From: VRUE01 sp963717375
Lineage (GTDB): Bacteria > Actinomycetota > Thermoleophilia > Solirubrobacterales > 70-9
Direction: 5' to 3'
DNA: 64,000 nucleotides
Assembly: GCA_963717375.1 (NCBI GenBank)
Contig: OY970329.1
Location: 124,001 to 188,000 of the forward strand
The notes below the pieces were generated by a model. That model made no database searches. It had not been told where the DNA came from and saw only the letters and a program-made list of their open reading frames with translations. Below are positions 23,043 through 30,210 of the stretch, one piece after another (the stretch's first letter is position 1; each line of letters opens with the position of its first letter). The position numbers were made by a program, and so were the translations under genes.

Positions 23043-25294
23043 CGAACCAGGCGCTCCTGGCCGATCTCTTTGCCGTAATTGAGGAGTTCGACTCCTCGCC
23101 GAGCACCGACGGTGGCCAAAACGGCGATTCCGCCGGCGCCAACGGCGATGTCGCCGTCACCACGGCGGCGATCGACCGCCCCGCGCTCGAGCGCGCCTTC
23201 GACTTCGCCTGCGATCGCCACGCCGACCAGCTGCGCCACTCTGGTGACGAGTTCATCACCCACCCGGTCGGGGTGGCCCAAATCTGCGCCGGCATGCGGC
23301 TCGACACCGAGACGCTCTGCGCGGCGCTGCTCCACGACACGGTTGAGGACACCAGCGCCAGCCTCGAGGAGGTGCGGGAGGAGTTCGGCGAGGAGATCGC
23401 CCAGCTCGTCGACGGCGTCACCAAGCTGACCGGGATCACCTTCGAGAGCCGCGACGAGCGCCAGGCTGAGAACTACCGAAAGATGATGGTGGCGATGGCC
23501 ACCGACGTCAGGGTGATCCTGATCAAGCTGGCCGACCGGCTGCACAACATGCGCACCCTTGGCGCCCTGCCGAAGCAGAAGCAGACGGCGAAGGCGCGCG
23601 AGACGCTGGAAATCTACGCGCCGCTGGCCCACCGACTGGGAATCCACGCGATCAAGTGGGAGCTCGAGGACCTCGCCTTCGCCACCCTGCACCCGCGCAA
23701 GTACGCCGAGATCAAGCAGCTCGTCGCTCAGCAGCGCGACGAGCGCGAGGTCTACGTCACCGAGGCCGGCGAGTTCCTCTCCGGCGAGCTGAGCCAGGTC
23801 GGGATCGAGGCCGAGATCTCCGGCCGCGCCAAGCACTTCTACTCGATCTACACGAAGATGACCAAGAAGGGGCGCGAGTTCAACGAGATCTTTGACCTCA
23901 CCGCGATGCGGGTGATCGTCGGCTCGGTCAAGGACTGCTATGGGGCGGTCGGCGTCATCCACTCGCTCTGGAAGCCGCTACCCGGGCGCTTCAAGGATTG
24001 GGTCGCGATGCCCAAGGCCAACATGTACCAGGCGCTGCACACGACGGTGATCGGTCCCGAGGGCAAGCCGCTGGAGATCCAGATCCGCACCGAGGAGATG
24101 CACAAGCTCGCCGAGTATGGGATCGCTGCCCACGTCGCCTACAAGGAGGGCGCCGCCGCCGACCCGAAACGGGAGAAGATGACCTGGCTGCGCCAGCTGG
24201 TCGAGGCCGAGGGCGACCAGGACCCGGCCGAGTTCCTCGAGTCGCTCAAGGTCGACCTCTTCGAGGATGAAGTCTTCGTCTTCACGCCGAAGGGCGAAGT
24301 CAAGAACCTCTCAGCGGGCTCGACCCCGCTCGACTTCGCCTACGCGGTCCACACCGACGTCGGCCACGCTTGCGTCGGCGCCAAGATCAACGGCTCGATC
24401 GTGCCACTGCACTACCAGCTGCGCTCCGGCGACATCGTCGAGGTGCTGACCGCGAAGCAGAAGCGCGGGCCCTCGCGCGACTGGTTGAAACTGGTGCGGA
24501 CGAGCCGCGCCCGCAACAAGATCCGCGCCTTTTTCAAGGAGGAGAGTCGCGAGGACGCCGAGAAAAAGGGCCGCGAAGGCCTCGAGGCGGCGCTGCGCAA
24601 GCACGGCCTGCCGATGCAGAAGGTGGCCGCCTCGCCGCTGCTCGTCGACGTGATCCGCGAGATGGGCTTCCGCAAGGCCACCGACTTCTACATCGCCCTC
24701 GGCCAGGGCAAGGTTCCGACCAAGGCCGTGGCCAACAAGCTGATGCAGCGGCTAAAGGCGGGAGAGGCGGTCGAGGAGGCCGATCCTCTTGGCCTTCCCG
24801 GCGGCCACCGCGAGGACAAGGCGCGGCGGACCAAGGATGCCTCCAACTATGGGATCAGCGTCAAGGGCGCCGCCAACATCGCGGTACGGTTGGCCAAGTG
24901 CTGCCGGCCGGTCCCGGGCGACGATATAGCGGGTTATGTATCCCTGGGTCGTGGAATTACCATCCACCGCAGCGACTGCAAGAACATGAAGGCGCTGAAG
25001 CGGGCGCCGGAAAGGTTCGTCGAGGTGAGCTGGGACGGCGAGAACGAGTCTTCCTACAGGGTCGAGTTGCAGATCGACGCCTACGATCGCACCCGCCTGC
25101 TCGAGGACCTCTCGCGCACGTTCGCCGAGGCGGGGATCAACATCCTCGGGGCGAGCTGCACGACCAACCACCCGATGGTCAAAAACAAGTTCGTGATCGA
25201 GGTCGGCGACACCGAGCAGTTGAAACAGTGCATCGCCCGTCTGCGCAACGTCGAGTCGGTCTTCGACGCCTACCGGATTACCCCGGCCGCGTAG
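23015..25294 (+). CDS. rel: Bifunctional (p)ppGpp synthetase/hydrolase Rel, start codon unresolved
   Basis: Domains in order: HD hydrolase (LLHDTVEDT), synthetase with RFKD in GRFKDWVAMPK and YQALHTTVIGP, TGS (DEVFVFTPKGEVKNLSAG), zinc-finger/conserved-Cys (KCCRPVPGDD and HRSDCKN) and ACT at the end. RFKD is the bifunctional form of the charge motif; RelA-only enzymes have ExDD. The only standard start, GTG 23273, would remove about 85 residues including FITHP of the hydrolase site, so translation must begin earlier. The open frame begins at 23003. ATA 23015 lies 7 bases after AGGAGG (23002-23007) and is used here; GTA 23039, CTG 23057 and ATT 23078 are alternatives. It overlaps the end of recJ. 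Confidence 0.92.
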   Translation: MPRSTQTSVANQALLADLFAVIEEFDSSPSTDGGQNGDSAGANGDVAVTTAAIDRPALERAFDFACDRHADQLRHSGDEFITHPVGVAQICAGMRLDTETLCAALLHDTVEDTSASLEEVREEFGEEIAQLVDGVTKLTGITFESRDERQAENYRKMMVAMATDVRVILIKLADRLHNMRTLGALPKQKQTAKARETLEIYAPLAHRLGIHAIKWELEDLAFATLHPRKYAEIKQLVAQQRDEREVYVTEAGEFLSGELSQVGIEAEISGRAKHFYSIYTKMTKKGREFNEIFDLTAMRVIVGSVKDCYGAVGVIHSLWKPLPGRFKDWVAMPKANMYQALHTTVIGPEGKPLEIQIRTEEMHKLAEYGIAAHVAYKEGAAADPKREKMTWLRQLVEAEGDQDPAEFLESLKVDLFEDEVFVFTPKGEVKNLSAGSTPLDFAYAVHTDVGHACVGAKINGSIVPLHYQLRSGDIVEVLTAKQKRGPSRDWLKLVRTSRARNKIRAFFKEESREDAEKKGREGLEAALRKHGLPMQKVAASPLLVDVIREMGFRKATDFYIALGQGKVPTKAVANKLMQRLKAGEAVEEADPLGLPGGHREDKARRTKDASNYGISVKGAANIAVRLAKCCRPVPGDDIAGYVSLGRGITIHRSDCKNMKALKRAPERFVEVSWDGENESSYRVELQIDAYDRTRLLEDLSRTFAEAGINILGASCTTNHPMVKNKFVIEVGDTEQLKQCIARLRNVESVFDAYRITPAA

Positions 25295-25320
25295 CTCATC
25301 GCCCCAAAGTTGCGGATGAG
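25295..25320 (+). terminator. Weak hairpin after rel
   Basis: CTCATCGC (25295-25302) can pair with GCGGATGAG (25312-25320) with one bulged base, directly after the rel stop codon and followed by an AT-rich stretch. The stem is short, so this is a candidate only. Confidence 0.3.
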
Positions 25321-25368
25321 AATTCACTAATTTCGCCGATGGCTCAGCTCATATACGATTGACACACC

Positions 25369-25386
25369 GGATCGATACCTCGATCC
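25369..25386 (+). promoter_or_regulatory. Hairpin in the leader of the first RHH-like gene
   Basis: GGATCGA and TCGATCC form a perfect 7-bp inverted repeat around TACC, just before the AAAGGAGGG at 25387-25395. TTGACA at 25359-25364 lies just upstream and TATACG at 25352-25357 could be a -10 element. The hairpin could be an operator or an RNA stem that affects access to the ribosome site. Confidence 0.35.
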
Positions 25387-25406
25387 AAAGGAGGGAGCGG
25401 CTCTAG

Positions 25407-25469
25407 GTGAAAATCGTGACCGTTGAATTCGCTGGTCTTCGCAAGCCCTGGCCGGAGCGTGCCCGATGA
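25407..25469 (+). CDS. Short leader ORF (20 residues) coupled to the RHH-like gene
   Basis: GTG 25407 opens a 20-residue frame (begins VKIVTVEFAG) that ends in the TGA of ATGA at 25466-25469, overlapping the next gene's ATG. AGGAGG lies at 25389-25394, 12 bases from the GTG, which is long. A similar short frame with the same first three codons precedes the paralogous gene at 26795. The repeated arrangement is the evidence; the peptide itself matches nothing I know. Confidence 0.4.
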   Translation: MKIVTVEFAGLRKPWPERAR

Positions 25470-25834
25470 CACGCTTGGTCACTGTCCACCTGGGCGAGTT
25501 TGCTTGTTCGGCCATCGCCGGCGAGGGGCGGAGCAATGGTGAGCAGCTCTCAGCCAGGATCGTCGCCGCGATTCGCTGCTATCTCAATGACAAGGGCTCA
25601 GGCGGGCTGCGCTGGTCCTATCCGAGCTTCCTCGTCGATGAGGAGGGCCACGAAGAGGTGACGCTCCGACTGGCGGTCGACGACGAGCTGTGGCGCTCAG
25701 TGGAGCGGGAGGCCGAGCGTCAGGGTGTCTCGGCGCAGAAGCTGGTCACGCATGCCGTTCTCTACGTGGCCGCTGAGGTTGATGCCGGTCGGGTGACTCG
25801 CCGCATACTCGAGGACCTGGAGCGGACCGGCTAA
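25466..25834 (+). CDS. Ribbon-helix-helix-like protein, paralogue 1
   Basis: A 122-residue protein. The C-terminal part (about 65-115) has the strand-helix-helix plan of Arc/CopG DNA-binding proteins: EVTLRLAVDDELWRSVEREA, then RQGVSAQKLVTHAVLYVAAEV. The N-terminal part (VTVHLGEFACSAI) aligns with that of the paralogue at 26795 (KISLGTFACTGI), and the two share the same order of elements. GGAG at 25454-25457 lies 8 bases before the ATG. It overlaps the leader ORF by four bases and is convergent with the sigma-factor gene 11 bases away. A DNA-binding regulator or antitoxin-like protein is likely; no toxin gene adjoins. Confidence 0.6.
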   Translation: MTRLVTVHLGEFACSAIAGEGRSNGEQLSARIVAAIRCYLNDKGSGGLRWSYPSFLVDEEGHEEVTLRLAVDDELWRSVEREAERQGVSAQKLVTHAVLYVAAEVDAGRVTRRILEDLERTG

Positions 25835-25845
25835 AAGGGGCGGGG

Positions 25846-26466
25846 CTAGGGCGCCACCACCGGGGCCGCGCCAAGCTCGGTCAACTTCTCCTGCAGGGTA
25901 CGGCGACCGCGGTGATGGAGGCCGTGGACGGAGCTCTCGGACTTTTTCAGCGTGGCGGCGATCTCCACCGGCGTCAGGCCGGCGATATGCCTGAGGATAA
26001 GCACCTCGCGCTGGTCGTCGGGAAGGTATTCGAGGGCGTCGCGCAGATCGTGGCCACGATCGAGGCTGACCTGAGCCGCGCCGGTGTCGGCGAGCCTGAT
26101 CTCCTCAGTCGGGATCGCACGCCGCACCCGCATGTGATCGAGGGCGGCGTTGCGCGCCACCCGCATGATCCAGGCGGCGAAGGGAACCTCTCGCTGCTCA
26201 TACTTTTTGATTGCCTTCATCAGCTTGGCGAAAATATTCTGGGTGATGTCTTCGGCCTCGTGATGGTCTTTGACGAAGCTGGCGACGTAGCGTTGAACGT
26301 CGGCGGCGTAGCGCACGTAGAGGAAGTGCAGGCCCTCTGAGTCGCCTGCCTTGGCCCGTTCGATGGCCGCCAGTACCAGCCGACCGTTGTTGTCGGACGT
26401 TGCCGCGGTGTTGCTCGGGCTATGGCCCGAGCGATGCGGACTTGGGTCCGGCGTTTGACTGGTCAC
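25846..26466 (-). CDS. RNA polymerase sigma factor, ECF-like (sigma-70 family)
   Basis: The start is GTG 26466, preceded at 5 bases by AGGAG within AAGAGGAG; ATG 26502 has no ribosome site. The 206-residue protein has region 2 (about 55-120: DVQRYVASFVKDHHEAEDITQNIF, WIMRVARNAALDHMRVRRA) and region 4 (about 145-195: LRDALEYLPDDQREVLILRHIAGLTPVEIA, then SSVHGLHHRGRRTL). Region 3 is absent, as in ECF sigma factors. The N-terminal 40 residues are low-complexity. No zinc-binding anti-sigma factor gene adjoins; instead an RHH-like paralogue lies on each side. What signal it answers is unknown. Confidence 0.88.
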   Translation of the reverse strand: MTSQTPDPSPHRSGHSPSNTAATSDNNGRLVLAAIERAKAGDSEGLHFLYVRYAADVQRYVASFVKDHHEAEDITQNIFAKLMKAIKKYEQREVPFAAWIMRVARNAALDHMRVRRAIPTEEIRLADTGAAQVSLDRGHDLRDALEYLPDDQREVLILRHIAGLTPVEIAATLKKSESSVHGLHHRGRRTLQEKLTELGAAPVVAP

Positions 26467-26794
26467 GGCTTCTCCTCTTGCGAAAGTTTTTGTCTTGGGC
26501 ATTTGATGAATACGGGGTGGGTGTGTCTGTTTGGGGCGGGGACAAGAAATGCCCCAAAATCCAGAGTCTTCGATTTTTTTCTTTACGTACTTTGCGAAAA
26601 GTTTTTGATCGAATGGCTCTTGCTGCGAGGTCAGAAGGAATAGTGGCCTTCCGTTTGAAAGTCAATGCCCAATATTCGTCTAAATTTCATCCTCAGCCTC
26701 AAGTCGGCTGCAAATGCACAGGTATTGGGGTTGAAGTTAGGAGGATTAGGGGCTACCGGGTGAAAATCTTGGGCATCTCAGGGGAGTTGTTGTA
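26467..26794. other. AT-rich intergenic region between the sigma factor and paralogue 2
   Basis: This 328-base gap is far richer in A and T than the surroundings. It holds the hairpin at 26528-26556, a T-rich stretch at about 26571-26583, a possible -35/-10 pair on the plus strand (TTGAAA at 26655-26660 and TCTAAA at 26679-26684, 18 bases apart), and the short leader ORF of the next gene. No other coding sequence is supported. Confidence 0.5.
26528..26556. promoter_or_regulatory. Inverted repeat upstream of the sigma-factor gene
   Basis: TTTGGGGC (26528-26535) pairs perfectly with GCCCCAAA (26549-26556) around 13 bases. It lies 62 bases upstream of the sigma-factor start on the minus strand. 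It could be a stem in that leader RNA or an operator for a dimeric RHH protein. Confidence 0.35.
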
Positions 26795-26795
26795 A
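26760..26795 (+). CDS. Short leader ORF (11 residues) coupled to paralogue 2
   Basis: GTG 26760 opens an 11-residue frame (VKILGISGELL) ending in TAA, whose last base is the first of the next ATG (TAATG). AGGAGG lies at 26739-26744, 15 bases upstream, followed by GGCT and then GGTGAAAATC. The same order of elements precedes the short ORF at 25407. Conservation between the two leaders is what makes this more than a chance frame. Confidence 0.4.
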   Translation: MKILGISGELL

Positions 26796-27133
26796 TGAGA
26801 CACAGCATGAAAATCTCTCTTGGGACATTTGCTTGCACCGGAATCGAGGCTCATCTCGGCTCCGATCTCGCTATCGGGGTGCGCGAAGCGCTCGCCGACT
26901 ACACGCGCCGGCTCGATTCCGACGCTCCTCCCATCGACATGCCGCGCCTCGCCCATGAGGCCGGGTCGGTCAAGCCCGCCAAGGTCCTCGATCTCCCGAT
27001 CAGCGAGGAGACCCTGGAAGCGCTTGAGCGTGAGGCGTCCCGGCAGGGCACCACGGCAAGCCAGCTTGCCGCCCACACGGTCCTGGTCTATCTGGCCGAG
27101 ATTGACCGTATGACGCCGTTCAGCACCGTCTAG
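26795..27133 (+). CDS. Ribbon-helix-helix-like protein, paralogue 2
   Basis: A 112-residue paralogue of the protein at 25466. The C-terminal domain reads as a ribbon-helix-helix: strand VLDLPI, helix SEETLEALEREASRQG, helix TTASQLAAHTVLVYLAEID. The N-terminal segment MKISLGTFACTGIEAHLGSDL matches its sister's VTVHLGEFACSAI in spacing. GGGGAG at 26781-26786 lies 8 bases before the ATG, exactly as GGAG does in the sister gene. It is divergent from the sigma-factor gene and ends before a strong terminator. A dimeric DNA-binding regulator is the likely role; its targets may include the sigma-factor promoter. Confidence 0.6.
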   Translation: MRHSMKISLGTFACTGIEAHLGSDLAIGVREALADYTRRLDSDAPPIDMPRLAHEAGSVKPAKVLDLPISEETLEALEREASRQGTTASQLAAHTVLVYLAEIDRMTPFSTV

Positions 27134-27210
27134 CGGCCGTTCGCGGCAAAGTCGCCCTTGGGCGTCAGCTTTAGCGGCGCTTCCGCGGCAAAAGGCACCC
27201 TGGACACGCA

Positions 27211-27242
27211 AAAGGGGCGCCGGTGCTTACCGGCGCCCCTTT
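27211..27242. terminator. Strong bidirectional hairpin terminator
   Basis: A perfect 14-bp stem (27211-27224 with 27229-27242) with a GCTT loop lies between two convergent genes. AAA at the left and TTT at the right end give short U-tracts in both directions. Confidence 0.85.
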
Positions 27243-27257
27243 CTATCTATCGAGTCT

Positions 27258-28319
27258 TTAAGCGAGCTGGCGGGCGTCGGCGAGCACCTCGTCGACGGCG
27301 CGCACCGGGATGGGTTCACCCTGGGCGTGCAGCGACTTCTCCAGCGCCTCGAGCCCGAGCACGATCTCGACTCCGAGCCGGGCGTTGGAGACCGGCGTGG
27401 AGCCCTCTCGAATCGCCTCGGCGAAGTCCTTCAGCTCCTGGCCCAAAGGCTCAAGCGCCTCAAGTCGTGGGGCGATCATGTCGCCGGTGCGGTAAGTGAG
27501 CCGGTACTCGCCGAAGTTGGCGGGAGGCTCGGAGAAGTCGAGGCCACGGTCGTAGATGCGGACCGAGTCGTCGGAGGCGGTGTCCTCGTACTGGACCATC
27601 TTCTGGCTGCCGACGACGACCATCTGGCGCAGCTTGCGCGGGGCCAGCCAGGAAAGCTGGACGTTGGCCTGGGCGCCGCCCTCGAAGCGTAGGGTGAGGA
27701 AGGCGGTCTCGTGGACGCCCTCCTGGAAGACGCTGCGGCCGTTGGCGCTGACCTCGATCAGCGGCTTGCCAAGCCAGTGCAGAAGGATCGAAAGGTCGTG
27801 CGGGGCGAGGTCGAGCACGACCCCGTCCTGCTGGTAGAGGCCGAGGTTCATCCGCGAGGAGGTGACGAAGTAAATCTCGCCTAGCTCGTCGCCCTGAATC
27901 ATGTCGCGAACCTTGTTGACGGCGGGGCTGTAGAGGAAGGTGTGGCCGGGCATCAGGGTCAGGCCGCGGTCCTCGGCGATCGCGACGAGCTTCGCCGCCT
28001 CCTCGGAGGTGCGGGCCAGCGGCTTCTCGACCATTACGTGCTTGCCGGCTTCCAGGGCCTTGCTGACGAGGGCGAAGTGGGTGTGGGGCGGGGTGGCGAT
28101 CGCCACGGCCTCGACCCGCGGGTCGGCCAGCGCTGTGTCGAGGTCGCGCTCGACCCAGACGCCGGGGTGGCGGCGGCGGAAGTCGTCAATCCGGCCCTCG
28201 TCGAGCTCACAGAGGCCCATCAGGCGGAACTCGGGACGGTCGACCACGTTGCGGACGAGGTTCGGACCCCAGTAGCCGTAGCCGACGACCATCGTTCCGA
28301 TTGCACCTGCTGGGTTCAT
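27258..28319 (-). CDS. Gfo/Idh/MocA-family NAD(P)-dependent sugar dehydrogenase
   Basis: ATG 28319 is chosen because it overlaps the TGA of the preceding sugar-transferase gene (ATGA) and starts the Rossmann fold directly; the frame upstream of it is a shadow. The 353-residue protein has GYGYWGPNLVRN near 13-24, EKPLA near 104 and the C-terminal domain with HDLSILLHWLG. Relatives in glycan clusters oxidise or reduce UDP-sugars such as UDP-GlcNAcA. Here it is paired with a priming transferase and lies opposite a 2-epimerase gene, so a nucleotide-sugar step is likely; the exact substrate is not shown by sequence. Confidence 0.85.
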   Translation of the reverse strand: MNPAGAIGTMVVGYGYWGPNLVRNVVDRPEFRLMGLCELDEGRIDDFRRRHPGVWVERDLDTALADPRVEAVAIATPPHTHFALVSKALEAGKHVMVEKPLARTSEEAAKLVAIAEDRGLTLMPGHTFLYSPAVNKVRDMIQGDELGEIYFVTSSRMNLGLYQQDGVVLDLAPHDLSILLHWLGKPLIEVSANGRSVFQEGVHETAFLTLRFEGGAQANVQLSWLAPRKLRQMVVVGSQKMVQYEDTASDDSVRIYDRGLDFSEPPANFGEYRLTYRTGDMIAPRLEALEPLGQELKDFAEAIREGSTPVSNARLGVEIVLGLEALEKSLHAQGEPIPVRAVDEVLADARQLA

Positions 28320-28999
28320 GCGGCACCTCTCCTTGCGAGCACTGTCATTGGCGTGCGGACGAGAATTGAGAAATCGAGTGGCAGCGAGCGCCTTTCGGCG
28401 TAGTCGATGTCGAGTCGCACCATTTCCTCGTAGGTGCGCTCGTTGCGGCCGCTGACCTGCCAAAGGCCGGTCAGGCCCGGCTTGACCGAGAAGCGCTTGA
28501 GGTACCAGCTTGGGTACTCAGCCACCTCGTAAGCGATCGCTGGGCGGGGCCCGACCAGGGCCATGTCGCCGGCGATCACGTTGAAAAGTTGGGGAAGCTC
28601 GTCGAGGCTCCACTTGCGGATCCAGCGCCCGACCCGGGTGATGCGGTCGTCGACGGCGAGCTTGTAGAGGTCTTTACGCCCGCCGTTGGCCTCCTGGCCG
28701 TTGATCAGCGCCGTGACGTACTCGCGATGACCCTTGGGGTCGGCGTCGACCCGCATGCTGCGGAACTTGTAAAGGGTGAACTCGCGCTGCCCGTAGCCGA
28801 TCCGACGCTGGCGGAAGAGCGCCGAGCCGCGGCTGTCGAGGCGGATCGCGATCGTCAGGGCGAGCAGCAGCGGCGAGAGCACGATGACTATCGCCGTCGC
28901 GAGGACGATGTCGACCGTGCGCCTGGCCAGCGCCTGCCAGAGCGGTTCGCCGGCGGTGCGGTCGATCGGGTGCTTGCCTGTCAACTGGTGTGCCTCCAT
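28316..28999 (-). CDS. Sugar transferase (initiating, undecaprenyl-phosphate phosphoglycosyltransferase)
   Basis: The 227-residue protein has one membrane anchor (about 28-50) and then the Bac_transf domain: LFRQRRIGYGQREFTLYKFRSM, the active-site type segment RKWSLDELPQLFNV, and LVGPRPAIAYEVAEYP, then KPGLTGLWQVSGR. Such monotopic enzymes move a sugar 1-phosphate from a UDP-sugar to undecaprenyl phosphate, the first step of a surface glycan repeat unit. The downstream dehydrogenase overlaps it by four bases. A gap of about 145 bases separates it from the divergent 2-epimerase gene. Confidence 0.9.
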   Translation of the reverse strand: MEAHQLTGKHPIDRTAGEPLWQALARRTVDIVLATAIVIVLSPLLLALTIAIRLDSRGSALFRQRRIGYGQREFTLYKFRSMRVDADPKGHREYVTALINGQEANGGRKDLYKLAVDDRITRVGRWIRKWSLDELPQLFNVIAGDMALVGPRPAIAYEVAEYPSWYLKRFSVKPGLTGLWQVSGRNERTYEEMVRLDIDYAERRSLPLDFSILVRTPMTVLARRGAA

Positions 29000-29145
29000 C
29001 TTTCTTCACCGAACAAACGGCCCGGGGGCGGGAACGCTTGCACCGGGCGGTGAAAATGGAGGTTGAAAAAGGTCGGGTTATTTAGTGCCCGAAAAACTCT
29101 TTCGGCGCCGCAAAAAGACCGACCGCTTTGCCGCGTTAATTGAGC
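29000..29145. other. Divergent intergenic region of the glycan locus
   Basis: This gap between the sugar transferase and the epimerase holds a loose inverted repeat (TTCACCG at 29005-29011 with CGGTGAA at 29048-29054). It also holds GGTGAAAAT at 29049-29057, the same 9-mer that opens both short leader ORFs near 25.4 and 26.8 kb; here too a short frame follows (29050-29085, 11 residues). Promoters for both flanking genes should be here. Confidence 0.4.
29135..29140 (+). promoter_or_regulatory. Putative -10 element before the epimerase gene
   Basis: GTTAAT lies 5 bases before GTG 29146, with no ribosome site between; TTAATT overlapping it is an alternative reading. It supports GTG 29146 over TTG 29140 as the start. 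Confidence 0.25.
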
Positions 29146-30210
29146 GTGGCCCCCCGAATCCTCTCAATCATCGGTTCCCGTCCTGAGATCGTCCAGGCGG
29201 CGCCGCTCTCGCTGGCCTTCGCCAACTGCGTCGAGGAGATCCTCGTGCACACGGGCCAGCACTACGACCCCAAGCTCTCCGACCTTCAAATCGCGGACCT
29301 GCGGCTGCCGCTGCCGGCCCACAACCTCGGCGTCGGCTCGCTGCCCAACGCCCAGGGCGTCGCGGTGGCCGAGGAGCGGATCGCTCGCGTTATAGAGAGC
29401 GAGTCGCCCGACGCGGTCCTGGTCCGCGGCGATACCAACGCGACGATCGCCGGAGCCCGCGCGGCCGTCGCCGCCGGAGTGCCGCTGCTCCACGTCGAGG
29501 CCGGCCTGCGCAGCTACCGCGACGACATGCCCGAGGAGGCCAACCGGATCGAGACCGACCGGCTTTCCCAGCTTCTCTTCGCTCCCTGTGAGCACGCCCG
29601 CCAGACTTTGATCGAAGAGGGAATCCCGGGAACCGTCGAGGTAACCGGCGACGTCCTCGCCGATGTCCTGCTCTCGAGCCGCGATCGCCTGCCGGAGGGC
29701 GGGGAGGAGGGTGAGTACGTCCTCGCCACCGCCCACCGCAACTACAACACCGATTCGCCCGAGCGGCTCGGCGCGGTTCTCGCTTGCCTCGAGGCGGCGG
29801 AGCTCCCCGTCATCTTCCCGGTGCACCCTCGCACCCGCAAAAGCCTCGCCGACTGGGATCTGGCGATCCCCTCGAACGTAGAGCTGCGCGATCCCGCCAC
29901 CTACACCGAGATGCTGGTGCTAGAGCGCGACGCCGTCGCGGTCGCCACCGACTCCGGCGGCGTTCAGCGCGAGGCCTACCTCTGGGGCGTCCCCTGCGTG
30001 ACGATGCGCGAGGAGACCGAGTGGGTCGAGACGGTCTCGACCGGCTGGAACACGCTGGTGGGCGTCGACGCGGAGAAGTTTCGCGCCGCCCTGGCAAAGC
30101 CTTCACCCGATTCACGGCCGCCGATCTTCGGCGACGGCAACGCCGCCAAACGGATTGCCGAGCTGACCGTGAGCCACCTCGAACGTGCACTGGAGGGATC
30201 TCATGTCTGA
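29146..30210 (+). CDS. wecB: UDP-N-acetylglucosamine 2-epimerase (non-hydrolysing)
   Basis: The 354-residue protein interconverts UDP-GlcNAc and UDP-ManNAc. Family motifs appear in order: GSRPEIVQ at the N terminus, HTGQHYD, VRGDTNA, HVEAGLRSY, PEEANRIETDRLS and TDSGGVQREA near residue 270. GTG 29146 is preferred to TTG 29140, since it gives the usual short N terminus. The next gene starts inside its last codons with an 8-base overlap. With the two Gfo/Idh/MocA dehydrogenases nearby it can supply ManNAc-derived sugars to the surface glycan. Confidence 0.92.
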   Translation: MAPRILSIIGSRPEIVQAAPLSLAFANCVEEILVHTGQHYDPKLSDLQIADLRLPLPAHNLGVGSLPNAQGVAVAEERIARVIESESPDAVLVRGDTNATIAGARAAVAAGVPLLHVEAGLRSYRDDMPEEANRIETDRLSQLLFAPCEHARQTLIEEGIPGTVEVTGDVLADVLLSSRDRLPEGGEEGEYVLATAHRNYNTDSPERLGAVLACLEAAELPVIFPVHPRTRKSLADWDLAIPSNVELRDPATYTEMLVLERDAVAVATDSGGVQREAYLWGVPCVTMREETEWVETVSTGWNTLVGVDAEKFRAALAKPSPDSRPPIFGDGNAAKRIAELTVSHLERALEGSHV

